DNA of 51,209 nucleotides from DUUI01 sp964345765 (GTDB lineage Bacteria > Bacillota_I > Bacilli_A > Erysipelotrichales > Erysipelotrichaceae): NCBI GenBank assembly GCA_964345765.1, contig CAYFSJ010000005.1, positions 1 through 51,209 of the forward strand, read 5' to 3'. Below, piece by piece: positions 27,801 to 36,024 of the stretch. The notes beneath the pieces were generated by a model. It worked only from the letters and a program-made list of their open reading frames with translations. It searched no databases and was not told where the DNA came from. A program made the translations under genes and the position numbers. The number at the start of each line of letters is the position of its first letter. Position 1 is the stretch's first letter.

Positions 27801-27877
27801 TGAGTGGACAAGGTCAATCTAGTCCAGATGAAAATAAGCGAAGCTTTATCATAAAACATTTAGAAAGGGTACTATAA
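24833..27877 (+). CDS. dnaE: DNA polymerase III alpha subunit, DnaE type
   Basis: Second replicative C-family polymerase; in Bacillota DnaE extends RNA primers before PolC takes over. It has 1014 residues, slightly short. The PHP domain (1-210) is degenerate: positions that read HLHVHS and TDHG in active homologs read LLGARS and CDVG. The palm has GPGRGSAAAS near 329, PDIDVDFED (catalytic Asp pair) near 369 and KMDFLGLKN (third Asp) near 523. Then come RPGPMQN, the fingers, an HhH region and a C-terminal OB fold (about 900-1000). There is no exonuclease domain. There is no ribosome binding site and the -10 box almost touches the ATG. Confidence 0.95.
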   Translation: MNTLLGARSTYSFLNSLLNIQTLVSTSKQRGYQAIVLCDVGVLYGANHFYRECLKQDIKPIYALEILVSDSIYCVIAKNNEGFKELMQLSHLISIEPLNFEQLVEHSKNCIVILSTERSKIEQDLLQENHDKALDELFELQKYFRDFRIGFSLMASPLFNQKNKIFINVCQQNNLKTVALELAYYEDEDDQQMLKITQAIDQKVEISDSRLIAQPYHSVLDVQKRDELYDLITINNTNQLAQECHVDLGQFKTCLVEYQNEYDVTSEVFLTQLSKTGLKKRLDTNHLPETYQKRLDYELDVILSMGYHDYFLIVYDFILFAKKRGILVGPGRGSAAASLVAYSIGITDVDPLKYDLIFERFLNPERISMPDIDVDFEDNRRDEVIDYVVNKYGQEHVAHIITFSTLSQRQVIRDVGKVLGCHTKTIEAMSKALSQSPTATLQQSLKESKTLRELINTKPDAKRVFEVSLKLEGLPRQRSIHAAGIVLSLKPLSEVIPTVALSNGMACTQYTMEQLSSLGLVKMDFLGLKNLSIISDIKNEIQQTDSIFDLNEIPLNDQKTYRLIASGYTLGLFQLESDGMKALIKQMNPTQFLDIVDAIALYRPGPMQNRAQYIENSKNPQLIEKIHPSVDPILKSTHGILIYQEQVLQIAREFAGFSYAKADILRKAISSKDISVMESMKEEFLLAEPTSIAQELWTLMERFASYGFNKAHSVSYAKISYQMAYLKANYPLLFYKALLNSVIGSTSKLKAYINECKNRNIKLLEPSMNYSYSTFKLQEGGIRFGLSIIRSIGIHSAKQIEELRYSSGLFKSYIDCVARLNKIKINQTQIENLIYAGAFDEFNYSRSTMIHNLPEVLNYAEIIKVELDQQIILEPDLIGEPTIYKIKDSKVELSRHEQEVLGFHLSSHPVMSVKETHPALPNHLSQAINTAGYFSFYASIVEFKEIMTKKREPMAFLVLEDEYNTLEAVLFPREFPKYKEVLSTSAVYLVSGQGQSSPDENKRSFIIKHLERVL

Positions 27878-27878
27878 A

Positions 27879-28547
27879 ATGAAAATACTGGTTGTTGATG
27901 ATGAACTATCCATCCATGATATTGTCAGAGAATATGCTCATTTATATGGTCACACTTGTGAGGGGGCATCGGGTGGCTATGAGGCTATTGAAAAAGTGGT
28001 TGTGAATGATTATGATGTCATTATTATGGATGTCATGATGCCAGATTTGGATGGTTTTGTCACAACTAAGAAAATCAAAGAGATTAAAGAGATTCCTGTT
28101 TTAATGCTCTCAGCAAGACATAGCGAGGATGATAAACTCTATGGCTTTAAAATGGGGGTTGATGATTATATGACCAAACCATTTTCGGCTAAAGAATTAA
28201 TGGCTCGAATTAATGTTATTACTCATCGCTCGAGTCAAAATGTTAAACAGACAACCTATCATTTTGGTGGTTTAACCATTAATACTTTGGGTCGCTTTAT
28301 TGAGATCGACTCAAAACGAGTGAATCTTAAACTTAAAGAATACGAATTACTTCTTTATTTAGTTCAACACGCAAATCAAGTGTGTACCCGAGATATGATT
28401 GTCAATCATGTTTGGTCTGATGATTTTAGTGGAGATGATCGAACAGTTGATACACATATTAAAATGTTAAGACAGAGTTTAGGTCCTTATCGACATAAGA
28501 TTAAAACGGTGAGAGGAATGGGATATTTATTTGAAACGAATACTTAG
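27879..28547 (+). CDS. OmpR/PhoB-family response regulator
   Basis: 222 residues. The receiver domain (1-115) has Asp7-Asp8, phosphoacceptor Asp51 in VIIMDVMMPD and Lys100 in MTKPF. A winged-helix DNA-binding domain (about 128-220) ends TVDTHIKMLRQSLG and IKTVRGMGYLFE. It starts 1 base after the dnaE stop, with GAAAGGG upstream, and overlaps the kinase gene, so the three may share a transcript. The target genes are unknown. Confidence 0.95.
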   Translation: MKILVVDDELSIHDIVREYAHLYGHTCEGASGGYEAIEKVVVNDYDVIIMDVMMPDLDGFVTTKKIKEIKEIPVLMLSARHSEDDKLYGFKMGVDDYMTKPFSAKELMARINVITHRSSQNVKQTTYHFGGLTINTLGRFIEIDSKRVNLKLKEYELLLYLVQHANQVCTRDMIVNHVWSDDFSGDDRTVDTHIKMLRQSLGPYRHKIKTVRGMGYLFETNT

Positions 28548-30006
28548 GTGGTTGCGCTCAATCGGATTTAGAATGTTTGTCTATATCGTTGGTTTAGTAC
28601 TAGCGCTTTTAACCTTGGTTTATTTGTTGCAAATTTTATTGTTACCAACTTTTTATCAGAATACTGTTTTAAATCGGGTTGAAGAGGCTGCTTTTCAAAT
28701 GGAATCACCCATTGAAGCTATTCATAACAATGGACAGTTTGAACAAGCGTATACTGATTTAAGAAATTACGCCTATGATAATAATTTATGTATCTATGCT
28801 TTTAATAGTGACTCGATTATGCAACTAGAGATTAATCCAATGGGTTCCTCTTGTTATTTACATTATTTAATTAAACCTTCGGCTCGTTCCTATGATAATC
28901 CATCACTTATTATGAATCAGTATATTGAGACTTTTAATGAGCTTGAAGAAAGTTCCTATTATTTTAGAGTTACCCCAAATGATCAAATCTCTAGTCAGCT
29001 CTTTTATGCTCATAAAATTGATTTGGATAATGAGGCTTATTATGTCTTTATTAATACTCCTTTTGAATTATTAGAATCGACAATTGATGTCTTACAAACT
29101 CAATTCTTCTTTATCATCATTGGGGTTTTATTCTTAGGTGGTTTTATTGCGTTTGTAATCAGTCGTCTTTTCTCTAAACCAATAATCAATATGAGTAATT
29201 CAGCTCGAAATTTAGCTAAGGGTATGAAGAATGTTAATTTTGAGCAGGGTGGTTATACTGAGATTGATAATCTAGCGGATACGCTAAATTATGCAACTCA
29301 AGAAATGGCTAAAACGGATAACCTTAGAACCGATTTACTTGCGAATATATCGCATGATATTCGAACACCATTAACCATGATTTCGGCTTATGCTGAAATG
29401 ATTCAAGATATTTCAGGGGATGATCCGATTAAACGCAATCAACATTTAGAGATTATTCAATCGGAAGTTGAACAACTAAATAAATTACTAACCGATATGA
29501 TGACTTTATCGCAGATGCAATCAGATCCTACTAGATTAATTGAACAAGAGTTTAATATCAATGCTTTAGTTAAATCAATTGTTTCATCTTTTAAAGTTGT
29601 AAGCTCCCAACAAAGTGTCATGATTGAAGTAGTTGGTAGTATCAATCGAATGGTTTTAGGGGATGAGATTAAATTACGTCAAGTCATTGTTAACTATATA
29701 TCCAATGCTATTAAATTTATTGGTGAAGATCGATTAGTGGTAATTCGGTTACTGGAAATTGAAGAAACAGGCTATGCTAGAGTTGAAGTGGAAGACCATG
29801 GCGATGGAATTAAAGTCGAAGATATTAACTATGTTTGGGATCGTTACTATAAAGTTAATAAGAATTATCAACGGGCAAGACAGGGAACAGGTCTTGGATT
29901 AGCTATTTGTAAAGCGATTTGTGAGCGTGGAAATTACCCATATGGGGTTATTTCTGAGGTTGGTAAACGGACTACTTTCTTTGTTGAAATACCGTTGGTA
30001 CAATAA
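28531..30006 (+). CDS. Membrane sensor histidine kinase
   Basis: 491 residues. Two transmembrane segments (about 15-38 and 190-213) flank an outer sensor domain of about 150 residues with two Cys and no family I recognise. HAMP (214-265) leads to the dimerisation/phosphoacceptor helix with His275 in NISHDIRTPLT, then the ATPase N box VNYISNAIKF, G1 DHGDGI and G2 GTGLGLAI. The proposed start is TTG 28531, inside the regulator's last codons (17-base overlap); the ribosome binding site is weak, and ATG 28573 (residue 15) would remove the cytoplasmic basic end. It presumably phosphorylates the regulator before it. Confidence 0.93.
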   Translation: MKRILRWLRSIGFRMFVYIVGLVLALLTLVYLLQILLLPTFYQNTVLNRVEEAAFQMESPIEAIHNNGQFEQAYTDLRNYAYDNNLCIYAFNSDSIMQLEINPMGSSCYLHYLIKPSARSYDNPSLIMNQYIETFNELEESSYYFRVTPNDQISSQLFYAHKIDLDNEAYYVFINTPFELLESTIDVLQTQFFFIIIGVLFLGGFIAFVISRLFSKPIINMSNSARNLAKGMKNVNFEQGGYTEIDNLADTLNYATQEMAKTDNLRTDLLANISHDIRTPLTMISAYAEMIQDISGDDPIKRNQHLEIIQSEVEQLNKLLTDMMTLSQMQSDPTRLIEQEFNINALVKSIVSSFKVVSSQQSVMIEVVGSINRMVLGDEIKLRQVIVNYISNAIKFIGEDRLVVIRLLEIEETGYARVEVEDHGDGIKVEDINYVWDRYYKVNKNYQRARQGTGLGLAICKAICERGNYPYGVISEVGKRTTFFVEIPLVQ

Positions 30007-30027
30007 AATTCCCAAATTAGCAAGTTT

Positions 30028-30058
30028 TTGGACATTTCTTAAAACTTTATGCTATAAT
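30028..30058 (+). promoter_or_regulatory. Promoter of rplU-prp-rpmA
   Basis: A -35-like TTGGACA (30028-30034) is followed by a perfect extended -10, TGC-TATAAT (30050-30058). Transcription from about 30065 gives a leader of about 110 bases. Confidence 0.75.
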
Positions 30059-30064
30059 TGGATA

Positions 30065-30174
30065 GCTTATGTTTAAGCAGACGCGTTGTAGTGCATACAA
30101 CCGCTCAAAGTAGGGTACTTAAGTTCCGATGGACACCTTACCTGGCGAGTCATAAAAAAGTGAGGAGGTGCGAT
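30065..30174 (+). promoter_or_regulatory. Ribosomal protein L21 leader RNA (candidate)
   Basis: The leader before rplU can form GTTGTA (30085-30090) with TACAAC (30096-30101), and GTAGGGT (30110-30116) with ACCTTAC (30135-30141). Its location and size fit the L21 leader known from Bacillota, thought to regulate rplU-prp-rpmA. The ribosome binding site GAGGAGGTG (30162-30170) follows. Confidence 0.65.
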
Positions 30175-30486
30175 ATGTACGCTGTTATCGAAACAGGTGG
30201 AAAACAACTAAAAGTTGAAGTAGGCCAAGAAATTTGGGTTGAAAAACTAGACGTCAATGAAGGCGATGAAGTTGTTTTTGACAAAGTCCTTGTTGTGGGT
30301 GATAAAACTTTAACTGCTGGAACTCCATATGTTGATGGAGCAACAGTTAAGGCCACTGTTAACAAGAATGGTCGTGGCAAGAAGATTACAATCTTCAAGT
30401 ATAAAGCTAAAAAAGGATCTACCCGTCGTAAACAAGGTCACCGTCAACCATATACTAAGTTGACTGTTGATTCAATTAATGCTTAA
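30175..30486 (+). CDS. rplU: 50S ribosomal protein L21
   Basis: 103 residues, the family length. MYAVIETGGKQLKVEVG is the typical N-terminus, and FKYKAKKGSTRRKQGHRQPY is the RNA-binding C-terminal motif. The ATG at 30175 follows GAGGAGGTG; an upstream in-frame ATG at 30058 would run through the leader and is rejected. Overlaps prp by 1 base (TAATG). Confidence 0.97.
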   Translation: MYAVIETGGKQLKVEVGQEIWVEKLDVNEGDEVVFDKVLVVGDKTLTAGTPYVDGATVKATVNKNGRGKKITIFKYKAKKGSTRRKQGHRQPYTKLTVDSINA

Positions 30487-30797
30487 TGATACAAGTTATC
30501 GTTAAGAAAGAACAGGATGCCATTACTTTATTGAAAGTAAGTGGGCATGCGCTATTTGATGATTATGGCAAAGATATCGTCTGTGCAGGGGTTTCCAGCA
30601 TAATGGTTGGACTATTAAATGCACTGGATATTAAAACCAATTACCAAACAGATGTGGATGACAAGCAACAGTTCATGTGTGCTTCAACATCCAAAATATC
30701 CGAGGCTGGACAAATGATATTAGAAGTTGGTTACATCCAACTACAAACAATTGCCAATCAATTTCCAAATTACATTACAATTCAGGAGGTGAAATGA
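30486..30797 (+). CDS. prp: Ribosomal-processing cysteine protease Prp
   Basis: 103 residues. It removes the N-terminal extension of L27 in Bacillota that carry one. The catalytic pair is His21 in SGHALFDDYGKDIVCAGVSS and Cys33 in the same stretch, at the positions known from Staphylococcus Prp within one residue. It lies between rplU and rpmA, as usual. Its last codons contain the rpmA ribosome binding site. Confidence 0.95.
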   Translation: MIQVIVKKEQDAITLLKVSGHALFDDYGKDIVCAGVSSIMVGLLNALDIKTNYQTDVDDKQQFMCASTSKISEAGQMILEVGYIQLQTIANQFPNYITIQEVK

Positions 30798-31081
30798 TGA
30801 AATTCACTTTAAATATTCAATTCTTTGCTTCTAAAAAGGGAGTCGGTTCAACAAAGAACGGTCGTGATTCTCATTCGAAGCGCTTAGGAGCAAAACGCTC
30901 TGATGGACAAGAAGTCTCTGCTGGTTCTATTTTGTATCGTCAACGTGGTACAAAAATTCACCCAGGCATCAATGTTGGTCGTGGGGGAGATGACACTTTA
31001 TTCTCAAAAGTAGATGGTGTTGTTAAATTCGAACGAGTCGGAAAAAACAAGAAACAAGTTTCAGTTTATCCAGCCGCTTAA
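30797..31081 (+). CDS. rpmA: 50S ribosomal protein L27 with Prp-cleaved N-terminal extension
   Basis: 94 residues. The N-terminus MKFTLNIQFFASKKG has the L-x-I/L-QFFA-x-KKG motif cut by Prp, probably after Phe10, to expose the mature end that reaches the peptidyl transferase centre. GSTKNGRDS and LYRQRGTKIHPG are core motifs. ATGs occur at 30794 and 30797; AGGAGG (30784-30789) is 4 and 7 bases away respectively, so I prefer 30797, which overlaps the prp stop. A terminator follows. Confidence 0.96.
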   Translation: MKFTLNIQFFASKKGVGSTKNGRDSHSKRLGAKRSDGQEVSAGSILYRQRGTKIHPGINVGRGGDDTLFSKVDGVVKFERVGKNKKQVSVYPAA

Positions 31082-31106
31082 AAAGTCTCCTAACCGAGAC
31101 TTTTTT
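31081..31106 (+). terminator. Intrinsic terminator after rpmA
   Basis: AAAAGTCTC (31081-31089) pairs with GAGACTTTT (31096-31104) around CTAACC; T-run 31101-31106. The obgE gene starts 24 bases later. Confidence 0.88.
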
Positions 31107-31129
31107 CATAAAAGAAGGGATTTGATAAG

Positions 31130-32410
31130 ATGTTTATCGATCGAGTAAAGTTACAAATAAAAGCAGGTAATGGCGGCAATGGAATGGCCTCTTTTCGTCG
31201 TGAAAAATATGTTCCATTTGGCGGTCCATATGGTGGAGATGGTGGAAAAGGCGGGGACATTGTTTTTGTTGTAGACACCCACAAATCAACCTTATTAGAC
31301 CTTCGCTTTCAACATCATTTAAAAGCAAAAAATGGTGACAATGGGAAAAATAAAAAAATGCATGGTGCCGATGGAGAAGACTTAGTCGTAAAAGTTCCAC
31401 CAGGAACCATGGTCAGAGAAAAAGAATCTGGACGACTAATTGCTGATTTAGTCAAACCAGGACAATCAGCCATTATCGCTCACGGAGGAAAAGGAGGACG
31501 AGGTAACTTTCGTTTTGCCTCCGCAAAAAATCCTGCGCCAGATATCGCAGAGGTAGGAGAATTAGGTCAAGAGTTTGAAATAGAAGTTGAACTTAAACTC
31601 TTAGCCGATGTAGGTTTAGTCGGATTTCCAAGTGTTGGTAAATCGACACTCTTATCCGTTGTATCAGCAGCCAAACCTGAAATAGGCGATTACCACTTTA
31701 CAACCATTGTCCCTAATTTAGGCGTGGTCCAAGCAGGAGATGATCGTTCCTTTGTGATGGCCGACTTACCAGGTCTAATTGAAAATGCGGCTCAAGGAAA
31801 AGGTTTAGGGCATCAGTTTTTAAAACATATTGAACGTTGTCGATTACTCGTCCATATTTTAGATATGTCAGGCTCAGAAGGACGTAATCCATTAGAAGAC
31901 TATCAAATCATTATGAACGAATTAAAAGAGTATCAACTACGTCTATTAGAGCGTGAAATGATTGTTGTCGCAAATAAAATGGACTTAGAAGGTGCAAAAG
32001 AAAATCTAGAGAAGTTTAAACAAACTTATCCTGATATTGATATTTTTGAAACAGTCACACTTACTCAAACTGGAACTCAAAGATTAGTCTATGCGATTGC
32101 CGACAAACTAGATACCATTGACTATGATTTATTTGAATCAGAACCAGTTGAAGATGAAGTTGTCTTTAAATATGAAGCACCAGAAAGAGGCTATCAAGTT
32201 GAGAAACTCAATGATGGCTTATGGCAATTAACAGGTGCTAAACTAGAGCATGAGTTTAGACAACTGGATGAAAATTCAGAAGATTCAATCACTCATTTTG
32301 CGACTCGACTAAAACATTTAGGCGTGGACCAATACTTAAGAGAACAAGGCGTCAAACATGGCGATACAATCATTTTAGAGTCTGTTCAATTTGAGTTCAT
32401 CGACCAGTAG
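31130..32410 (+). CDS. obgE: GTPase Obg/CgtA
   Basis: Essential GTPase in large-subunit assembly and stress response. 426 residues: Gly-rich Obg fold (1-158, KAGNGGNGMASFRREKYVP), G domain with P-loop GFPSVGKSTL near 163, DLPGLIENA (G3) and NKMD (G4), then the C-terminal OCT domain (about 345-426) found in Bacillota. It follows rpmA, as is usual. GAAGGGA precedes the ATG. Confidence 0.97.
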   Translation: MFIDRVKLQIKAGNGGNGMASFRREKYVPFGGPYGGDGGKGGDIVFVVDTHKSTLLDLRFQHHLKAKNGDNGKNKKMHGADGEDLVVKVPPGTMVREKESGRLIADLVKPGQSAIIAHGGKGGRGNFRFASAKNPAPDIAEVGELGQEFEIEVELKLLADVGLVGFPSVGKSTLLSVVSAAKPEIGDYHFTTIVPNLGVVQAGDDRSFVMADLPGLIENAAQGKGLGHQFLKHIERCRLLVHILDMSGSEGRNPLEDYQIIMNELKEYQLRLLEREMIVVANKMDLEGAKENLEKFKQTYPDIDIFETVTLTQTGTQRLVYAIADKLDTIDYDLFESEPVEDEVVFKYEAPERGYQVEKLNDGLWQLTGAKLEHEFRQLDENSEDSITHFATRLKHLGVDQYLREQGVKHGDTIILESVQFEFIDQ

Positions 32411-32425
32411 GAAAGATGATATAAT
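32396..32425 (+). promoter_or_regulatory. Candidate ruvAB promoter
   Basis: An extended -10 TGA-TATAAT (32417-32425) lies 16 bases before the ruvA ATG, with a weak -35 TTCATC (32396-32401, 18-base spacer) in the obgE end. No copy of the ACTTGAA-N5-TTCAAGT palindrome is seen here. Confidence 0.55.
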
Positions 32426-32440
32426 AAATTAGGTGATAGA

Positions 32441-33013
32441 ATGATTTCATTTATTAAAGGGGTCATTGAAGAGGTAACTACTGACTCAATTATCGTCAAT
32501 GTCAATGGCATGGGCTTTCAAATTGGGTTTGCCTCAACAGACCGAGTTAAAATAGGCGAATCGGTCAAGGTCTTTACGTACTTAAATGTACGCGAAGATG
32601 CCTTGACTCTTTTTGGTTTCTTAAGCCAAAGTGATTTAAACTTATTCTTACGACTGATTTCAGTAAAAGGAATTGGTCCAAAAGGTGCCATGAACTTCTT
32701 TTCAAGAAGTACTGGTGATCGTCTGATTCATGCCATTGAAGATGGTGACGTGAGCTATTTAAAGAGCTTACCTGGGGTTGGGGCTAAAACAGCAAGTCAA
32801 ATCGTGTTAGATTTAAAAGGAAAACTCATTGATTCTGACCATAATAAAGGAAATGTTTCTCAAGAACTTATGGAAGCAATCAGTGGTTTGAAGAATCTAG
32901 GTTATAAACAAAGTGAATTAAACGCTGTAGAAAAAGAACTATCCAAACAACCGGGTTTAAAAACCGATGAATATATTAAACAAGGTTTACAACTATTATT
33001 AAAGATGAAGTAG
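32441..33013 (+). CDS. ruvA: Holliday junction helicase subunit RuvA
   Basis: Binds Holliday junctions and loads the RuvB motor. 190 residues: N-terminal OB fold (1-62), two HhH motifs (VKGIGPKGAMNFF, LPGVGAKTASQIVLDL) and a C-terminal domain that contacts RuvB (about 140-190). Slightly shorter than usual. 11 bases before ruvB. Confidence 0.96.
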   Translation: MISFIKGVIEEVTTDSIIVNVNGMGFQIGFASTDRVKIGESVKVFTYLNVREDALTLFGFLSQSDLNLFLRLISVKGIGPKGAMNFFSRSTGDRLIHAIEDGDVSYLKSLPGVGAKTASQIVLDLKGKLIDSDHNKGNVSQELMEAISGLKNLGYKQSELNAVEKELSKQPGLKTDEYIKQGLQLLLKMK

Positions 33014-33024
33014 AAAGGAACTCT

Positions 33025-34044
33025 ATGAGCCGTATGATGGATTCCCTCGAAACTGAATTTGATCACCAAGAAGAAGGTCTAAGACCGCATCAAATGAGTG
33101 ATTATGTCGGTCAAGAGGATTTAAAGACAAATTTAAAAGTATATATTAAAGCTGCTCTTAATCGTCAAGAGGCTTTAGATCATGTTTTACTCTATGGTCC
33201 ACCAGGATTAGGCAAGACTACCTTAGCCTATATTATTGCCCATGAAATGGGGACCCATATAAAAGTGGTCACAGGTCCTTCCATTGAAAGAACAGGTGAT
33301 CTAGCAGCCATACTCTCTGCCTTAGAACCAGGAGATGTGCTATTTATTGATGAGATTCATCGATTACCAAAAGTAGTCGAAGAGGTCTTATACTCAGCCA
33401 TGGAAGATTTTGTCTTGGATGTGGTCGTAGGTAAAGATGCCACGGTCCGATCAATTCAAATTGATTTACCACCCTTTACTTTAGTTGGGGCAACCACTCG
33501 AGCAGGAGATTTAAGTTCACCACTAAGAGATCGATTTGGGATTATTTCAAAATTAGAATATTATACGGTCGATGAGCTCCAACAAATCATCGTTAGAAGT
33601 GCTCGAGTCTTAAGTACTGAAATTGATGAAGAGGGAATCATTGAAATCGCCAAGAGAAGTCGAGGTACCCCAAGAATTGCCAATCGAATCTTACGAAGAG
33701 TTCGTGATTTTGGCCAAGTACTAAATAACAATATTATTGACCAAGAAATAACCAATTATGCCCTAAATCAGCTTAAAGTTGATGAGCTAGGCTTAGATGA
33801 TGTTGATATACGATATCTCAAAGGAATTATTGAACGATTTAACGGTGGACCTGTCGGTCTAGATGCATTAGCAAGTTCCATCTCAGAAGAGACCATGACT
33901 CTTGAAGATGTCTACGAACCTTATTTACTACAAATTGGGTTTATCAATCGAACACCAAGAGGACGAGTTGTTACACAAAAAGCGTATCAACATTTAAAAC
34001 TATCTTATAACACAAACTTATTTGAACAAGAATTTGAGGACTAA
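33025..34044 (+). CDS. ruvB: Holliday junction branch-migration ATPase RuvB
   Basis: Hexameric AAA+ motor. 339 residues, the family length. Walker A GPPGLGKTTLA, Walker B LFIDEIHRL, sensor 1 GATTRAG, the Arg finger region SSPLRDRFG and a C-terminal winged helix (RTPRGRVVT) are present. AAAGGA precedes the ATG. murG begins 2 bases after the stop, which suggests transcription continues into the murG-murB-ftsQ genes. Confidence 0.97.
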   Translation: MSRMMDSLETEFDHQEEGLRPHQMSDYVGQEDLKTNLKVYIKAALNRQEALDHVLLYGPPGLGKTTLAYIIAHEMGTHIKVVTGPSIERTGDLAAILSALEPGDVLFIDEIHRLPKVVEEVLYSAMEDFVLDVVVGKDATVRSIQIDLPPFTLVGATTRAGDLSSPLRDRFGIISKLEYYTVDELQQIIVRSARVLSTEIDEEGIIEIAKRSRGTPRIANRILRRVRDFGQVLNNNIIDQEITNYALNQLKVDELGLDDVDIRYLKGIIERFNGGPVGLDALASSISEETMTLEDVYEPYLLQIGFINRTPRGRVVTQKAYQHLKLSYNTNLFEQEFED

Positions 34045-34046
34045 TT

Positions 34047-35123
34047 ATGAATATATGTTTAACAGCAGGGGGGACTGGCGGTCATATCTATCCAGCCTTA
34101 GCCCTGGGGGATGAACTGATTAAACAGGGTCATACCATCTTTTATATTGGAAATAAAGGTAAAATGGAAGAACGCTTAGTCAGTGAGAAACCTTATACTT
34201 TTCTACCAATTGATAATGAAGGCTTGAAACCTGGTCTTAAGGCCAAACTAAAAGGAATTACAAGTCAATTTAAAGCAATTCTGACTGCTAAAAAATATCT
34301 CAAAGAGAATAACATTGATATGGTCATCAGTTTTGGTGGTTATGTTACTTTTCCTGCTTGTTATGCAGCCAAGAAATATAAAATTTCTTATCTAATTCAT
34401 GAACAAAATTCAGTAGCTGGAAAAGCCAATAAAATGGTACAAAAAGATAGCGCAGGAATCATTGTATGTTTTGAAGAAGTGATTAAACAATTCAATCATC
34501 CAGATATTCGCTTCTTAGGTAATCCAAGAGCCAGTATCGCAGCTAAAGTACAAAAAGATGACACCTATTTAGATTCGCTAGGCTTATCGGCCTCACTACC
34601 AATAGTCTATTTTGTAATGGGTTCACTTGGTTCAGAATCAATGAGTCAAATGGTCATGGATTATTTGTTGAAACATCCACTTGATGATTATCAATTTGTT
34701 ATATCGGCAGGAAGACAAGTTGAAAGCATGTCAAATCAATTAAAAGAATTAAAGAATGTATTTGTATTTGAAAGTGTTGATCAAATTCAATTATTAAAAT
34801 ATGCAGACTTAGTCATTAGTCGAGCTGGAGCTACCTCTATCGCAGAGATTACAGCCTCTTTAACCCCAGCTATTTATGTCCCATCTCCATATGTGGTGGC
34901 TAATCACCAATATTATAATGCCTTAGAGCTCAAAGAAAATGGAGCAGCATTATTAATCGAAGAAAAAGAGTTAAGTGCTCAAATATTATTTGATCACATC
35001 AATGAGTTATTAAGTGATAAAGAGAAATTAAATCAGATGAGTCAAAACTGTCAAAAGTTTTCCAAAGTCGACGCCATCGAGAATATTATAGAATGGATCA
35101 ATGAGGTGCACCATGACAACTAA
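34047..35123 (+). CDS. murG: UDP-GlcNAc:undecaprenyl-PP-MurNAc-pentapeptide transferase
   Basis: Adds GlcNAc to lipid I to give lipid II. 358 residues, GT-B fold. TAGGTGGHIYPALAL is the first Gly-rich loop; HEQNSVAGKANK and SRAGATSIAEI are the acceptor and UDP-GlcNAc motifs. Evidence that the organism makes peptidoglycan. It overlaps murB by 11 bases. Confidence 0.97.
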   Translation: MNICLTAGGTGGHIYPALALGDELIKQGHTIFYIGNKGKMEERLVSEKPYTFLPIDNEGLKPGLKAKLKGITSQFKAILTAKKYLKENNIDMVISFGGYVTFPACYAAKKYKISYLIHEQNSVAGKANKMVQKDSAGIIVCFEEVIKQFNHPDIRFLGNPRASIAAKVQKDDTYLDSLGLSASLPIVYFVMGSLGSESMSQMVMDYLLKHPLDDYQFVISAGRQVESMSNQLKELKNVFVFESVDQIQLLKYADLVISRAGATSIAEITASLTPAIYVPSPYVVANHQYYNALELKENGAALLIEEKELSAQILFDHINELLSDKEKLNQMSQNCQKFSKVDAIENIIEWINEVHHDN

Positions 35124-36024
35124 TCAAATAGAAATATTAAAAGGATTTGGTGACCTTCAAGAAAATGTCTCTTTATCAAAACTAACCACCCTAAAAATTG
35201 GGGGCGATGTCAAAGCATTACTTTATCCAAACAATATGTTGGGTCTTTTAGCAGCCGTAAAACATTGTAATAAAGAAGGCATACAATACAAAGTCTTAGG
35301 ACATGGTTCAAATATCTTAGCCAGTGATGATGATTATGATGGACTAATTATTAAATTAAGTCGAACGCTCTCCGATGTCTTTTATTTAGATAACGAAGTC
35401 TTCGTTGAGGCGGGCGCATCACTAGTGGCATTATCGGATTTATCCATGAAACGCTCTTTATCAGGCCTTGAATGGGCAGCAGGGATACCTGCTACTTTAG
35501 GTGGCGCAATCTTTATGAATGCGGGAGCTTATAAGGTTTCAATGTCAGATATTTTATCAGAAGTATTAGTCTTAAAAGATGATCAATTTGTTTGGATGAG
35601 TAATGAAGACTGTCAATTTGCCTACAGAACCTCTATCTTTCAACAAAACCCACAATGGGTGATTCTAGCCGCAAAGCTTTCTTTAAAACCAGCCCAACTT
35701 GAAGAAATTAAAGCCGTGATGGATCGCCGTAAACATCAACGTTTAAGCACTCAGCCATTAGATAGCGCATCCTGTGGCTCAACCTTTAGAAATCCAGAGG
35801 GACATGCGTCATGGAAGCTAATCGATGAATGTGGTTTACGTGGTTTTGGGATTGGTGGTGCCAAAGTTTCTTCTAAGCATAGTAATTTTTTAATTAATAC
35901 AGGCTTAGCCAAAGCAGAAGATATGTTAAAATTAATTCAGCTTGTTAAACAAAGTGTTAAAAACAAGCATAATATCGATTTACAATTAGAAGTGGAGCCA
36001 TTTAATTGGAAAGACAACGAGTAA
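35113..36024 (+). CDS. murB: UDP-N-acetylenolpyruvoylglucosamine reductase
   Basis: FAD enzyme that makes UDP-MurNAc. 303 residues from ATG 35113, which has GAGGTG 4 bases upstream; an in-frame ATG at 35101 precedes that site and is less likely. FAD-binding GHGSNILASDDDYDGLIIKL, catalytic Ser in SCGSTFRNP and the C-terminal LEVEPF Glu are present (MurB type II). Order murG-murB-divIB as in Bacillus. Confidence 0.96.
   Translation: MTTNQIEILKGFGDLQENVSLSKLTTLKIGGDVKALLYPNNMLGLLAAVKHCNKEGIQYKVLGHGSNILASDDDYDGLIIKLSRTLSDVFYLDNEVFVEAGASLVALSDLSMKRSLSGLEWAAGIPATLGGAIFMNAGAYKVSMSDILSEVLVLKDDQFVWMSNEDCQFAYRTSIFQQNPQWVILAAKLSLKPAQLEEIKAVMDRRKHQRLSTQPLDSASCGSTFRNPEGHASWKLIDECGLRGFGIGGAKVSSKHSNFLINTGLAKAEDMLKLIQLVKQSVKNKHNIDLQLEVEPFNWKDNE

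Noticed and set aside
30058..30174. Longer rplU reading frame starting at 30058
   Set aside because: It begins inside the -10 box and reads through the L21 leader; the strong ribosome binding site and family N-terminus support 30175.
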